A stretch of DNA of 64,000 nt from Cadophora sp. MPI-SDFR-AT-0126 (lineage: Eukaryota > Ascomycota > Leotiomycetes > Helotiales > Ploettnerulaceae), in NCBI GenBank assembly GCA_020747065.1, contig JAGMVK010000007.1, positions 2,418,001 to 2,482,000 of the forward strand, in the 5' to 3' direction. Positions 10,798 to 22,615 of this stretch are shown in pieces. Positions within the stretch are counted from its first letter, which is position 1; the number at the start of each line of letters is the position of its first letter. The notes beneath the pieces are model-generated. The model was given only the letters and a program-made list of their open reading frames with translations. It was not told the DNA's origin and ran no database searches. The position numbers and the translations under genes are program-made.

Positions 10798-11896
10798 ATG
10801 GTATGTACTTATCAATCATTTCCAGAAACCAAAAAGCTAACCCATATCAGTCAAAGCAATACCTCACAACCCACACAGTGGACGATGGTCTATCCAAGCT
10901 ACCCCTCCAAGAAAGCACTTCAGCTAACCCCCTCAAGCCCACATCACCGACATCTTCTCCCTGGCTGTAACTCCCACACAAGTCCTCTCCGGCTCAGGCG
11001 CCTCCTCAATCAAAGTCCATTCGACGCTCTCCCCCGACATCCCTCTCGCGCAGACCCTCACCGGCGCACACAAGCTGGGCTGCCACCACCTCGTCACATC
11101 CCGCAACGGCAAGACCCTCGCCAGCGCAGGCTTCGGCGGCGAAGTCAAGATATGGTATGTCTCCGAAGACACAGGCGAGTGGACCGAGGAGGGCAAGATC
11201 GTAGATGGCAACAAGGCAGGTGAGATCTGGGCCATTGCGCTGAGTGAAGATGGCCAGTTCCTGGCTAGCACAACGTACGATGGGAGGATAAACGTGTGGG
11301 ACTTGCAGGCTGGTAGGAAGAAGATTAGGGAGTATGAGACGAAGGGGAGCTTTGGGATGTGTATTGATATTAGTCGGGATGGGAGGTTCACAGCCAGTGG
11401 GCACGAGAATGGTGGGGTTTATGTGTTTAATAATGATACGGGGAGGATGTTGTATTCGTTGCCTGGTATGTAATTCCCCTGTCGTCCTTTCTCTTCTCAA
11501 ATAGAAACAGCCTGACGGATATCAGGTCTGGTCAAGCCAGTACGAACCATCGCTTTCTCACCAGCAGGTACTCGCCTCGCAGCAGCCGGAGACGCACGAG
11601 TCATCGCACTCTACGACGTCCAGCACGGCGAGCAAGTAGCAAATCTCACAGGTCACTCCGCGTGGATCTTCTCGGTGGATTGGAGTGATACTGGCGAGTA
11701 TCTCCTCAGTGGATCGTTCGATGGGAAAGTCAAGGTGTGGTCGATCGATCAGAGGACGTGTGTTGCAACGCACAGCGAGACGGAAAAGACGCTCTGGAGT
11801 GTGAAGTGGTTGCCCAAGACGGGCAGGAGTGAGGCTTTTGCTACGGCAGGTGCGAATAGGAGTATCTCGTTCTACAGAGAGGCTACGGGTGGTTAG
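10798..11896 (+). CDS. ski8: SKI8/Rec14-like WD-repeat protein
   Basis: Ski8 is a WD40 scaffold in the Ski complex, which feeds mRNA to the cytoplasmic exosome, and in meiotic double-strand-break formation. The model has four exons: 10798-10800, 10851-10887, 10938-11465 and 11526-11896, giving 312 residues. The first exon is just the ATG, followed at once by a GTATGT donor. The spliced start MSKQYLTTHTVDDAHITDIFSL fits the family exactly, whereas unspliced frames do not. Intron 2 (10888-10937, 50 bases) has an unusual donor GTCTAT but a good CTAAC branch site, and it restores the frame. WD repeats include GGEVKIW, DGRINVWDL, SAWIFSVDWSDTGEYLLSG...KVKVWS and the final ATAGANRSISFYREATGG, typical of the Ski8 C-terminus. 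Confidence 0.9.
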
Positions 11897-13723
11897 ATGA
11901 TGATGACCCGTTGGGAGTGGTTGGAAGGGTATCGATGAATCACGACATTTGCTAGAGACTGCGTGCGTTGAACTGGCAAATTATGGAGCATAGAAAGGAC
12001 ATCTAGAAATGCTATCAAGAGTTGTTGCTGGTATCCAGCTACTCTGCCCACGAAACTGGCATTGAGTCCAGTGAGAGAGGTTTACAAAAGGCAATAGCCA
12101 TGTGTGGTAGTGTTTCCTAGCTGCGAGCGGATGTGGCCTAGTGATTATTTCTCTGCAAATTGTCGCAGTTCTTCGACTCGCCCCTTCCACTTAGTCTTCG
12201 TCGTTGAGCATCCCTCTTAGTTCTGGCGGGATGAAGCGGAATGCCCTAAGTCTTGTCCACGCCACGGCATCCAGGACAGTAGTACATTCGAAAGTTTATG
12301 GTGATAAGCGAAATACTCCTGGGTTTTCTGGATATCCCCAGTAATAATGGTGGTAGTCAAGTCCCAATGTCTACGTCAACTGGGTAAAGTGTGCTAGCTC
12401 ACATAGCTCTTCCAAAAATCACGTCGTCCAGTGCAGTTTCCTTACAAGCAGATACTTAAGTTCGTCAGTAGACGATTCTCTTAAAAGTACTGTGTCGTCC
12501 TTATTCTTCTTCAAGTACAATCCATTCCTTACAACAGTATCATTTCGACCCCTCCCGAATATCGATAATGATAGTATGTAAGACCTTCAATGGGCGTCCC
12601 TCATGCGTGACCAGCACAGATTCTCATTCCCACTCGACGATTGCAATAGATAGATAATGGGGTTGAGGATCACAGATTGCTTGTAGACATCTATTTGCAT
12701 ATTGAGGGAGAAACGAGATATGACGCCGAGTGTGTGACGTTCAGTGACGGTGCTAGGGCGCGGGGGAGATTGGCTTCGTGAAGTGTATATCTCATGCGGG
12801 TTTTCCAGATTTTTCTTCTTGGCATGGTCGATAAATGCTTGCCAGGTTTTCGTAAGGTATTTTTTATATCTTTGGAGAGAGCGGATGTGTAGCTAATGGT
12901 TAGGAACACAGAAAATGACGGAGGGATTTGAAGAATCCGAGCTTCGCAAATCGTGTTGTTTTCCAGTTTCGATCGAGAATTCTAAGCGAGCTGAGTGAAC
13001 ATCAATTTCTAATTCAGGGATCCATAAAGGTTCGACTTGAACAGGGTAAAGCTACAAATCTAGCTCTCTTCACTTTTCTGAAGGTGAGAAGCAGTCGAAA
13101 TTAGACATTATTGTATTGACCAGCTGTTCTTGGATTGCATTCTGAAAGTGATGTGCCTTTGCCTCCTTTGAGTTTGGAAAGGGGCTCGCTTAAATCGATC
13201 TGAAAATCTCACTATTCCACCCCTAACATCAAGCAAACATTACAAGAAGCTCCTTCCCTGCAAGATGTGGAATGATTGAGCTTCCAGAAGCTTGCAACAG
13301 CTCCTAGCCTTCGATCAACTTACTTCATCGATTCAAAGTTCTCCACTATAAGAGTGGAAAGCGAAAGCCATCCAAGCTAAACTAGCGCGCACGCCATCTG
13401 CGCCAATGCAGGATCAGTTGCAGATATCAACAGCAAGACATTACCAGCGGTATATGATGGCTTAAGGGGTCCATTTTTATCCTTCCAAACATTTTAAGCT
13501 TTTCCTTTTATTCTGCTATGCGAAAATTGAGACGCGAACATCCTAGTTTGCGTGACAAACGCATACATGGGGTGCGGGAGCACGCCACTTGGCGGAGAGG
13601 ATGGTATATAAGAAGCTTGGTATCGTGAGTCTAAGAATGATTTCGTAGAGCTTCGTAACCTTTCGTTTCAAATTCTGTATCAGCATCGTCTCTTTTGCGT
13701 TGTACTGTATTTGGTTGGTCAAT
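11897..13723. other. Intergenic, 1.8 kb, no gene recognised
   Basis: No gene is supported. The sequence is relatively AT-rich with frequent stops on both strands. A TATA box (TATATAAG, 13605-13612) near the right end belongs to the transporter at 13724. Confidence 0.5.
13605..13612 (+). promoter_or_regulatory. TATA box of the UNC93-like transporter
   Basis: TATATAAG lies 112 bases before the ATG at 13724, a normal distance for a fungal TATA promoter with an ~80-base leader. Confidence 0.5.
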
Positions 13724-15273
13724 ATGAAGGGAACCAATAGTTCAGTCGACGGGCGAGTGCCTGACGACTCAAGTTCGGAAGAGGCAGGTCTTGCAGAGCC
13801 GCAAGTCGGGCAACTGAAAAGAGTATGGTATCGATCAGTACCTTTTCAAATTGCGGTAGCAAGCGGTGTCTCTTTCACAGCTCCAGGAATGTGGGATGCG
13901 CTGGGAGGACTCGGTGCTGGTGGTGCTGCTGAACCTGTAGGTGACACTACGTCCATCTGGAGAATCACTCCCGAACATGAGCTGGAATAGAGACTCGGTA
14001 CTGACTATGGCAAAAGTACGCTGTTTCGGCAGCCAATGCCCTAGTTTACGGACTCTTCTCCGTCGTCTGTGTCCTGGCAGGAGCAATCAACAACCGTATC
14101 GGCCTTAAATACGCCCTAGCTCTCGGTGCAATCGGCTACCCTCTCTATGGAGCCGGTCTATACACCAACAACGTCCATCCTACAACATGGTTCCTTCTTT
14201 TCGGAAGCGCCCTCTGCGGCATCTCAGCCGGTTTCTTCTGGGCTGCAGAAGCAGCCGTCATAATCGGATATCCCAGCCCCCAAGAACGAGCATTCTACCT
14301 CGCAATCTGGCAGACCGCAAAAGCATCTGGTCCCATCGTAGGCGGTGCAATCAACCTAGGCCTGAATGTAAACCGCTCGACAGCCGGCTCAGTTGGCAGC
14401 ACGACGTACATTGTCTTCATCGCAATCATGTGTCTCGGTCTCCCCATCGCGTTACTCCTCAGCCCAGCCTCCAATGTCTGGCGAAAAGACGGGACAAGGG
14501 TCTTCGTCAACAGACAGCCAACTTACGCCGCTGAGTTCAAGGCCATGTGGAGACAACTCACCTCCCGCCGGATCTTGCTCTTACTACCCGCTTTCTTCAT
14601 CAGCTATTTTTACAATGGTTATAACAGCACGTTCTTAACTCAGCATTTCACTGTTCGATCGCGCGCTTTCTCGTCGTTCTTCACCAATTTCTCGGGGATT
14701 TTCAGCTCTTTCCTGATCGCTGCTCTGTTGGACAGACAGTCCATCAAAATCAAGACCAGAGCAAAGATTGCCTTCACATGCATAATTACGATTTTGATCG
14801 GGACGTGGATCTGGGCTTCAATTCTCCTAAAGCAGTTTATGGATGCACCCGAAATGCCTGTATTCGATTGGTTCACCGGCGGGTTTGGAAAGTCATATGC
14901 GCTGGTTTTCTTTTGGGCGTTTGGTGGTCAGGCGTTCCAGCAGTTCTTGTACTGGCTTGTGGGGCAGTATTCGACTGATATCTCATCTTTGTCGCATGTC
15001 ACTGGTATTTTGAGAGGGTTTGAAGCACTTGGCCAGACTGTGGCTTGGGCGTAAGTTCAATCCTTGAATTATGTGGGAAATGATATGCTAACAAATCACA
15101 GCATGCAAACTGCCCCGAATGCGAACGGATTCGCGAGCATTGGTGTTAACTTTGGGATGACTGTCCTCTGTGTTGTGCCGACTTGGATTGTACTCTCGGA
15201 ACTTGAAGGGAGTCATGAGGTCCAGCAGACTGTGGATGAGCCAGTGAATAAGGTGATCGATGACAGCAACTAG
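13724..15273 (+). CDS. UNC93-like major facilitator membrane protein
   Basis: Three exons (13724-13936, 14017-15050, 15102-15273) give 472 residues. After a 40-residue acidic N-terminus comes the first helix (FQIAVASGVSFTAPGMWDALGGLGAGG), whose N-terminal part and GMWDALGGLGAGG loop are typical of fungal UNC93-like MFS members. About 10-11 further hydrophobic segments follow, including YPLYGAGLYTNN, the SALCGISAGFFWAAEAAVI helix and the LLPAFFISYFYNGYN helix. The family is conserved in fungi, but its substrate is unknown; the animal namesake regulates a K+ channel. The 80-base intron 1 has donor GTAGGT and branch CTGAC. A further in-frame ATG at 13700 would add 8 residues. The upstream TATA box suggests regulated expression. 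Confidence 0.88.
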
Positions 15274-17124
15274 AAAACCTGCAAATTACCAGCTTAATGA
15301 GCTTCCTCGCAGTCCAGCTGCAGTGTTGCGAATGTCATGGAATGAAGAATGCGCGAGTTCCTGCAAAGATGACAGCGGTCAGAGTGGATATGTTGGAGGA
15401 TACTCAGTGCTCGCAAGGTCACCGTAACAGCAGGATAAGTCGGAATTTTTTCACTATTCGACCTTTGCCTCCCATGAATAGCTTAAGCTCAAGACTCTCT
15501 CTTCGAGAGCACAAGGTACACAGCGAAGAGGGCTCCTGGAAGCGAGACACCAGTAACATCTGTAACTTTGATGTCTTGTTGCAATCAGGGACTGTCTGTT
15601 CTTCTTGTATCAGTTTGAAGGATGTTCTTGATAATGGCGAATGGTAGGCGCTGAGGTCCATAAGGACCCGTTTCGAATCTTGAGATTCGCAAATATATCA
15701 TCTTCAAGATCAGGTACGGTAGTATAAGAGTTTGGTACTCACAAATTTACGCAGCGGTGGTCAGTGACTAACAGCCAGCTGATGAATCATTTGACTTGCA
15801 AGAGATATAGGCTAAGGTGATTGAACATGGGGCACTAGCATGATCCATTGATCTTTCAACTGTCAGAAGCTCATCGGCGTCCAGAGCCGAGGAAGTTTAG
15901 CAATAACAAACTTGAAGCAAGTAAGCATCGGGCCGCTGCCCGAATCATGGGATACCAATAGACTAGTAGTGATATCTGTGACGCCAGATATGATACCGTA
16001 GCGCAGTGTGGCTTCTTGAGTTGGAGGAAGGAGACAGAAGAGCAAAGAGCGGCTCAGTGGTAGGCCAAAAGAGAAAGTGAAAATAGGAGTATTTCCCAAT
16101 ATGATTGAAGTCAGATAAAAAGGCTCTGCTACCGTAGAAGTAAAACATAAGAGAGGAGTATAAATGAGAAGGACCTTCACTAGATGTGCCAAAGCTGACG
16201 AAGACATACGCGTCACGCAACATTTGTGCTTGTCCTTAACTAGATTTCCATGTACATGTGTAGCCCTTTCCTTATGATGGGGCGAAAGTAGAGGCTATGG
16301 AAATATAGCCATCGTTCATGAAGACGTCGATGATTCGAGGTTCAGGAGCAGGCTCGAATGCGTTGATCCTGGATATTAAGTCGATGCGATGTCTGCCTCC
16401 CTCTAATGATACGGGAAGCCCATTCATCGTACAGCTCGCGGCTGAGGATGGCCAGTCAACTATCAAAGATATATACAGTGCTGCATGTTGTACGGAAGGG
16501 GGTTTCCAATGGGTCTCGTACACCCTAGTAAGGCAGTAAGGTTATTCTTCCAATCAACAGTCTGAAGTTCTAAATTTTTTTTCGATACATTTCCTCAAAT
16601 ATTAAAGCACAATATTTGGAGTGTACGAGACCCACTGGAAACCCCCTTCCGTAGCAGAGGATTTAGCGGCGACGTTGGTCGTATGGCTTGAATGTTGTGC
16701 TGTCCACGTTGCTGTTGACAGCACAGTACTCGCACTTTATTATGGTGGGGCCTTATCGAAGAATTAAGGGTGGCGATAATTAATAAGAAGAAAACAAATA
16801 ATGCGGCTCCATAACTTTATTCACCAAAACAAATCCCCGTTCGTCAAGGTCGCTTTTTCAACCTTTGCCTCAATTCACAGCAAGCAAGCCATCGTGATTT
16901 ACTCGTTGGTGTCATTGTTGTCGTCCGATTAGGGCCTGACTTGACGTCGACTAGTCTCGCCTAGCTGCAGCTCGAGCCCAACTCAATCTACTCAGCACCT
17001 TCAACTTTGTCGACCCTCTCGAATCTCTTCTGCAAGACCTCCAGGCCCTTCGATCCACAACACAACGCCTGCTGGAGGTCCCTACTGTCAAGATACCTTA
17101 CAGGACACAGTGAACATCCGCAAG
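15274..17124. other. Intergenic, 1.85 kb, containing a MITE
   Basis: There is no supported gene. A minus-strand frame at 15863-16216 has hydrophobic stretches but no family match. A TA-flanked inverted-repeat element occupies 16491-16653. The right 300 bases are the leader and promoter of STS1. Confidence 0.5.
16491..16653. mobile_element. TA-flanked MITE (Tc1/mariner or Fot1-pogo type)
   Basis: Two 31-base terminal inverted repeats, at 16493-16523 and 16621-16651, are identical in complement except one base. Each outer end begins CGGAAGGGGGTTTCC and each is bordered by the dinucleotide TA (16491-16492 and 16652-16653), the expected target-site duplication of Tc1/mariner-like elements. The internal 97 bases are AT-rich and non-coding, so the element is non-autonomous. 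It lies between the UNC93-like gene and STS1, about 470 bases before the STS1 start. The high identity of the repeats suggests recent insertion or a folded hairpin kept intact. Confidence 0.85.
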
Positions 17125-18127
17125 ATGAACGTTCTGCTACCAGCACATCCGTCGTCCTTTAGCCAATACCCGCTCCATCACCACGACGCCCATCAAACCC
17201 TTGGTATGGACGTCCGACCCCCTTCTCCCACCTCTCCTCTGCTAATGCGTGGTTTCTCCAACAGCTTCTCCTCATACTCCGTCCAGAATGAGCACACGAA
17301 AGAGAAAAGCCGACGACGATGGCTACGATGAAAGCATGTCGATTTCGCCTCAAGCATCCCCCGCTTTTGCAGCTCGTCCTCTTGCTCGCCCGTCGAAGAA
17401 AGTCAGGGCCAACGAAGTCACCGGTCGTCCTCTCGCCCTCCCTCGTCTGCTCGAGACCCTAGATGCCGAGTCCTTACGATCCGTCCTCCAAACAATATGC
17501 GAACGTCATCCCCAGATTGGTTCAGAGGTAGTGACATCCGCTCCCAGACCGTCTGTTGATTCCACGGTCGAGGTTCTGTCGAAGTATCAAGACAAGTTGC
17601 GAGAAGCCTTCCCATTCGGTGGAAATGCTGGATCGGATTACGCTTATAATCGAGTCAAGCAACAACTGAACGAGCTGATCGAAGCCTTGACCGACTTCAC
17701 ACCTCACTACCTTCCTCCGAACGAAAACCAGACCACCGTCTCCCTCACCTACCTTGACCACGCAACCAAAGTCATCCACGACCTTCCCGACTGGGATAGC
17801 CAATCTCACAAGCACCACAAGGACAACGCTTACGACGAGATCTCGAGAGCCTGGGCGCTAGTCATTAGTGAGGCCTCGAAACGTGGTGGAGGATTTCAGC
17901 TACATTCCGGCGGATGGGATCAACGACTGTCAAAGCACAACGAGCAGAGTGGAGGTCGTATGCAAGGTGCTGTGAATGCTCTTGGATCCAATCTTGGTTG
18001 GATGGGTGGAATGGGTTCTGGCTCTGGCTCTGGCTCCAATGATCCTGGATCGATCCGCAATCAACTACTGAATGGAACCTATGGTGCTAGTCCTGGTAAT
18101 ATGCCTGTCCGCGTTGGACTCTGGTAA
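17125..18127 (+). CDS. sts1: Cut8/STS1 nuclear proteasome tethering factor
   Basis: Cut8/Sts1 anchors the 26S proteasome at the nuclear envelope. Two exons (17125-17203, 17265-18127) encode 313 residues. The N-terminus MNVLLPAHP leads to a Ser/Pro-rich stretch, then a basic TRKRKADDD segment (likely nuclear localisation) and KKVRAN. The Cut8 domain begins near residue 75 with LPRLLETLDAESLRSVLQTICERHPQIG and continues through the helical YNRVKQQLNELIEAL and FTPHYLPP segments. The C-terminal ~60 residues are Gly/Ser-rich. Intron 1 (61 bases) has donor GTATGG, branch CTAAT and acceptor CAG. The intron reads partly open in frame from an ATG at 17249, which could mislead automatic prediction. In fission yeast Cut8 the N-terminal lysines are ubiquitin targets; that is family knowledge only. 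Confidence 0.92.
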
Positions 18128-18891
18128 TTACTGAGAACTAGAAGGCACACGTACATAATCGAACAGAAGAGAAGTGTCACAGCATGTATGGTTTTCCTGG
18201 AATAGAAGGCGGCAGTTCACACCGCGGCGTATTTGTGCTTATACGATACTTCGCCTACGGCAGTAATTACGACTTACGACGATTCCCATTTCTTTGACTC
18301 TGGGCTCGATTCTCGAGCATTCTTTGGGAGTTCTGGGCTTTGCTACGGGATGGATTTCATTTTCTGCATTTGGTCCTTTCATACTGGGAGGCTGTTATGT
18401 TAGGCGTACACTCTTTATCATAGCGAATTGGGTCGGAAGCTTAGACTGCGACTTTGGGGAGTGGAATGCAAATGGAGCATGTTAACTAAGCGCTGAATTG
18501 TGTGACCAAGGAAGAAAGGCTCGTGGTATTTCATTGGAGTCACTCATGTGTACCCCTCTCAGTGGCTTGCCTCTAGTCTCCAAATTCGACAAATGCCGCC
18601 AATCAAAAAATCATCACATTTATCCATCACTGCATAATATATTGCTCTAACAAGCAGGTTCCAAGGTTGTCATAATCTATCCCCTCGATTTGCTTGTGAC
18701 CGAAACCAAGAACTGGGTTTGTACACTGCCACAAGGGGTGTGGCTAGTGACCCGTGATTCCGTGTTGATGTGCCTCGTTCGAACCTCAACAACGCGTTCG
18801 ACACCATCAGACGCGACAACTCCAAGCATCAACCACCACCACCAATGTGACATTGGAGCTACATCCCCTTTGCTTATCTGTCGATTCCAAT
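18128..18891. promoter_or_regulatory. Intergenic region with RAD52 promoter
   Basis: This holds the STS1 3' region and the RAD52 promoter. No gene is recognised. A MluI cell-cycle box and a second ACGCGN half lie about 95 and 76 bases before the RAD52 ATG. Confidence 0.5.
18792..18816 (+). promoter_or_regulatory. MluI cell-cycle box pair upstream of RAD52
   Basis: ACGCGT occurs at 18792-18797 and ACGCGA at 18811-18816. In yeasts ACGCGT is bound by MBF (Mbp1/Swi6, or Res/Cdc10), which times S-phase and DNA-repair genes. Position just ahead of a recombination gene makes a functional site plausible. Confidence 0.5.
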
Positions 18892-20680
18892 ATGCCTGCG
18901 TATGTTCCTGAGCCCATTGTTTCCATTCCGGATGCTGACATAGATAGACCCGGCGACCAGCATAACGCGAACGGGAAAGCAGCTCTGAATCCCTTCGAAG
19001 CCGTCACTCCTCAAGTGTCCCCCTACACAGCCCAAGAGCTCGCGACTTTACAAGCCCGTCTCGAAAAGCAATTAGGACCAGAGTACATATCCTCCCGAAC
19101 CGGGCCCTCGAACCAGAAAGTCCACTACCTAGCAGCAGAGAAATCCATCCAGCTCGCCAATGAGATTTTCGGATTCAACGGCTGGTCCAGCCAGATCATG
19201 GACATCCAAGTCGATTTCGTTGACGAGAATCCCCAGACGATGAAGGTGAGCTTGGGATTATCTGTCATTGTACGGGTTACGCTTCGAGACGGCACATTCC
19301 ATGAGGACATCGGATATGGACATATGGAGAATGCTAAAGGCAAGGCGGCTGCTTTTGAGAAGGCGAAGAAGGAGGGGACGACTGATGGGCTGAAGAGAGC
19401 GTTGAAAAACTTTGGGAATGTGCTAGGTAATTGTCTTTATGACAAGGACTATGTCAAGCATGTTACGAAGATGAAGGTTGGGTCATCGAAATTCGAGCCG
19501 GATAAGTTGCATCGACATGCTACTTTTGCGCCGCAACCTAAGAAGGAATTGGAGATCAAGCAGATAGAAGAGAAGCCCCAGGTCATGGCTGGGAATGCAA
19601 GTCTATGTAAGTTAGTGTGACTCGGACTAGTGAGACTATAGCTGACAGAGATAGTATCCGAGGATACATTCGACGACGAATTTGGAGGTATGTTTAATTC
19701 ATTCCATCGATGGTACGCAATGCTGACTACAATCAGATTTTGATGAAGCGGACTTCAGCGTAGCTGATCCAGATTCTCACCCAGACGAAGTAGTTGTCCC
19801 AGAACCTCCAGCTGCAGCTGCATCACATCACTTCAACAATTCCCGGAATGGGAATCCCGCACCCAATGTCAGTATTCAAAATCAGAACAGACCTCAAGTC
19901 AACCGTCCACAGCCTAGAGCACCTCCTGGCCGACCAACAGGTCCACCTCAGAGCAACAATCTACCCCCACAACCCCAAACTCCGAACAGTGGCTTTGCAA
20001 GATCCAACAGCGGAGCTGCTCAACAGTTTCGCCCACAACCAGATGCAAATGCCCAAGGTCGACCAATGCCACCTCCAAACCCGGTAGCAGGGCGAGTTCT
20101 CAATCAACCAAGCCGCAACGGACCACCCTCTGCACCAGCTTCCCCCGCGCGTCTGAATAAACCATCGTCAAACGACAGCGACACCACGTCACTCCCACCT
20201 CAAGGCCAAGGCTTCTTCTCTGCTAGAGCAGCCCAGATGCTCCCTGAAGGAAACACCACAGATGGCGTTCCTCCCCCCGCAATCCCAGCCCACCTACCAG
20301 TCTTCAACCCCCACGCTGAATCACCATCCATCCGCAAAACCCCCGGTATCGACCACAAATCCTCCAAACCGCTGACTCGAGACCTAAAACACGTGCCTGG
20401 ATCCAGCCAAGCTGTTGCTGCTGCTCCTGGAGCTGGAGCTGGTCCCCCTGGTCCGCGTCCCAATATCATGAATCCGCAGCTTGATAATACGAGGAGGATT
20501 GGGGCGCCAGGAAGTCCGAGCCCGATGATGAATAACAGGAGTTCGTACAAGCCGCCTACGATGGCTAATAAGAGGCCGGTGGATTCGAGGGCTCCGTTGC
20601 ATGATTTACCACCGAATGCGGCGATTGCTACTGGTGGGGAGCCGGGAGGGGATTTGAAGAGGCAGCGCTTGAATGGTTAG
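18892..20680 (+). CDS. rad52: RAD52 recombination mediator
   Basis: Rad52 loads Rad51 and anneals single strands in homologous recombination. Four exons (18892-18899, 18948-19606, 19655-19687, 19737-20680) give 547 residues. The first exon is only 8 bases. The spliced start MPAPGDQHNANGK matches fungal Rad52. The conserved DNA-binding domain spans roughly residues 30-190, with YTAQELATLQARLEKQLGPE, QKVHYLAAEK, FGFNGWSS, FVDENP, GTFHEDIGYGH and KKEGTTDGLKRALKNFGNVLGNCLYDK. The acidic FDDEFGDFDEADF patch comes from exons 3-4 and is followed by a long Pro/Gln/Asn-rich disordered half that in yeast carries RPA and Rad51 contacts. Intron 1 is 48 bases and stop-free in frame, so retention would simply insert 16 residues. 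Confidence 0.95.
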
Positions 20681-21458
20681 ACCAAAAAATTGACTAGAGC
20701 TGTAATATTGAAGAGAGACAGATGTGGGAGATGGTAGGCGTTTGGGCTGACTACATATCATCAGATTGTGGGTTTTCTTGATGTGGCGTATATGGATGGG
20801 GTGTTGGCTGCACTGAGTGAGTGCTCTTGCTTAGAACTCTTGCTGGAAAATGCATAGATGTACAAGTAGCTTGCTTGTTTTGATGAAATGGAAGAATGGA
20901 GAGGGCGAGGGTATAGCTCGCAAGAAAGTCGTTGAGAGTAGGGACTGAGCATGTATTGCTTTCTTGCTATGAATGGAAAATAATGGATGTTGTAGCTTGT
21001 AAGAAAAGAGAAAATGGGATATTGAACGGTCAAGTCGGCTTAAGGGATGACCAGTAAAGTGATAAGGCTTATATCAGTGGTGGACTGTGAATTTCGCTGC
21101 GTGGGTTGATCATGGATCTATCTCGTGGGAATGGGAATGGCATTTTTGCCGGCTATGAATCCGGCTTTTCTCTGTCTCTCCATAGTTGTCAGTCTGCCAG
21201 TTAATTGGAATCGAGATGTGAAGGACTAGAGGTTGGGCTCTTGAAGAAACTTTTGATTTGTTTCGTAGCTGTCTCTAGTTTTCCTCCGCAAGTAGACCAG
21301 ACTCAGAAGCCTCCTAACGCCGACCATGCACCTGTTATGCCCTGCCATGTTCCCAAAATAAATTAAACATAACCGTAGACCGCATGTCTCTGGCGCATAT
21401 TGTATCTCCATAAGCTCGTAAACCTCGTTTGTTCGTTCTTATTTCCCCGCTTCCAAGC
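20681..21458. other. Convergent intergenic region
   Basis: This is 3' flanking DNA of RAD52 (plus) and the UBX gene (minus). No gene is recognised. Confidence 0.4.
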
Positions 21459-22615
21459 TCACTTGACGATCAGGACAGCACTGGGTGCGAGACCAGCTTC
21501 CTTCAACGTCTTGGAGAAATCAACGCCCCCGGAAAATGTTTTCTTGGGGTAAGTCATAGTGAAGCTTTCAACCGCAGCTCCGCCGTTCTCTCCCTGCAGT
21601 GCTTGTGCTACCTCGAAGAGCGTTGTCTCGACTGGGAATGTCTTCATGACCACGCCAGTCGCTGTTTGTAATCTCAGACGAGCTTCGGTAACCTCCTTCT
21701 TTGGTGCTGAACTGCCACTTGAAGTGACTTGTGAGGATGCTGCTGCAGCAAGTGTTGGGTCTGGTGGAGGGGCGCGACCTTCACGCTCTGCCTTTTGTGC
21801 TTCGGCCTTGAGTCTACGAGCCTCCTTATCGGCTGCAATCTTCTCCTGGATTCGGCGCTTGGCTGCGAGGTCGTCCACTTTCTCTTGTCGTTTCTTTGCA
21901 GCTGCTTTAATCTGCTCTTGCTTTGCCAAATTCTCCTTTGCGTCTTGGACTTCCTTGGTTGACTTCATCCGAATTTTCTAGAGAGAACAAATAGTTAGCA
22001 GCTTATTCCATGATTTATCTTCGAACGGAGAAAAGCGTAGTCCCGGCTGTATATGTACCTCATTTGCCTTTGCTTCCTCTCTATCCTGGATAGCCTTTAA
22101 TGCCTTCCTCGCCGCAGCCTTCTCCTTCAACTCAGCAAGCTTCGCCTTCTTCTCCTCCTCAGTCAAGGGTGCGATCTCTTCTGTTGACTCGGCGAACTGG
22201 TCGTGGCCACTATATCAACCCCGCAGTCAGCACCAGGTCTACCCCTCCATCTGTAGCAGTGGGGTAACATACGTTCTCTCGCCGTGGGCCTCAGCTTGGG
22301 CAACACTGCGGAACTTCTTCTGGCAGATTTCGCACACCAGGGATTGTGCTACTTCTCCATCCTTAAGGGGCGCAGGCTCGATACTGGGGTTCGTCTCGTC
22401 GTCGGCTGTGGCGGCAGTGATATCTTCCCAGGATTTATCCTGGTTATCTTCGAGCCATTGCAGAGCTGGGTTTACTGCAGGAGGTACAAGTTAGCTTCGA
22501 AGAGATAGTATGGCGTATACAGGAGCTTACAGGAACCGGTCTTCTTGAGGGCTAGCTCTGCTCTCTCCTTGTCGAAGCCCATGTCCAAAAGGACCGACAG
22601 ATCGCTGTTTGCCAT
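21459..22615 (-). CDS. UBA-UBX domain protein (UBXN1/SAKS1-like Cdc48 cofactor)
   Basis: Four exons (22531-22615, 22273-22474, 22059-22209, 21459-21977) encode 318 residues with all phases consistent. The N-terminal ~45 residues form a UBA domain (LLDMGFDKERAELALKKTG...NPALQWLEDN) that binds ubiquitin. A C2H2-like zinc segment follows (C-E-I-C then HGERTGH, about residues 75-97). Residues ~105-220 are a long charged helix or coiled coil rich in Lys, Glu and Ala. The C-terminal ~85 residues form a UBX domain (ARLRLQTATGVVMKTFPVETTLFEVAQAL ... GGVDFSKTLKEAGLAPSAVLIVK) that docks on Cdc48/p97. The architecture matches UBXN1/SAKS1, which deliver ubiquitylated clients to Cdc48. The gene is divergent from the VAP gene. 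Confidence 0.92.

Noticed and set aside
15863..16216. Minus-strand frame with hydrophobic segments, 117 codons
   Set aside because: Hydrophobicity is patchy, there are no conserved motifs, and an overlapping frame of similar length exists; not enough support for a gene.
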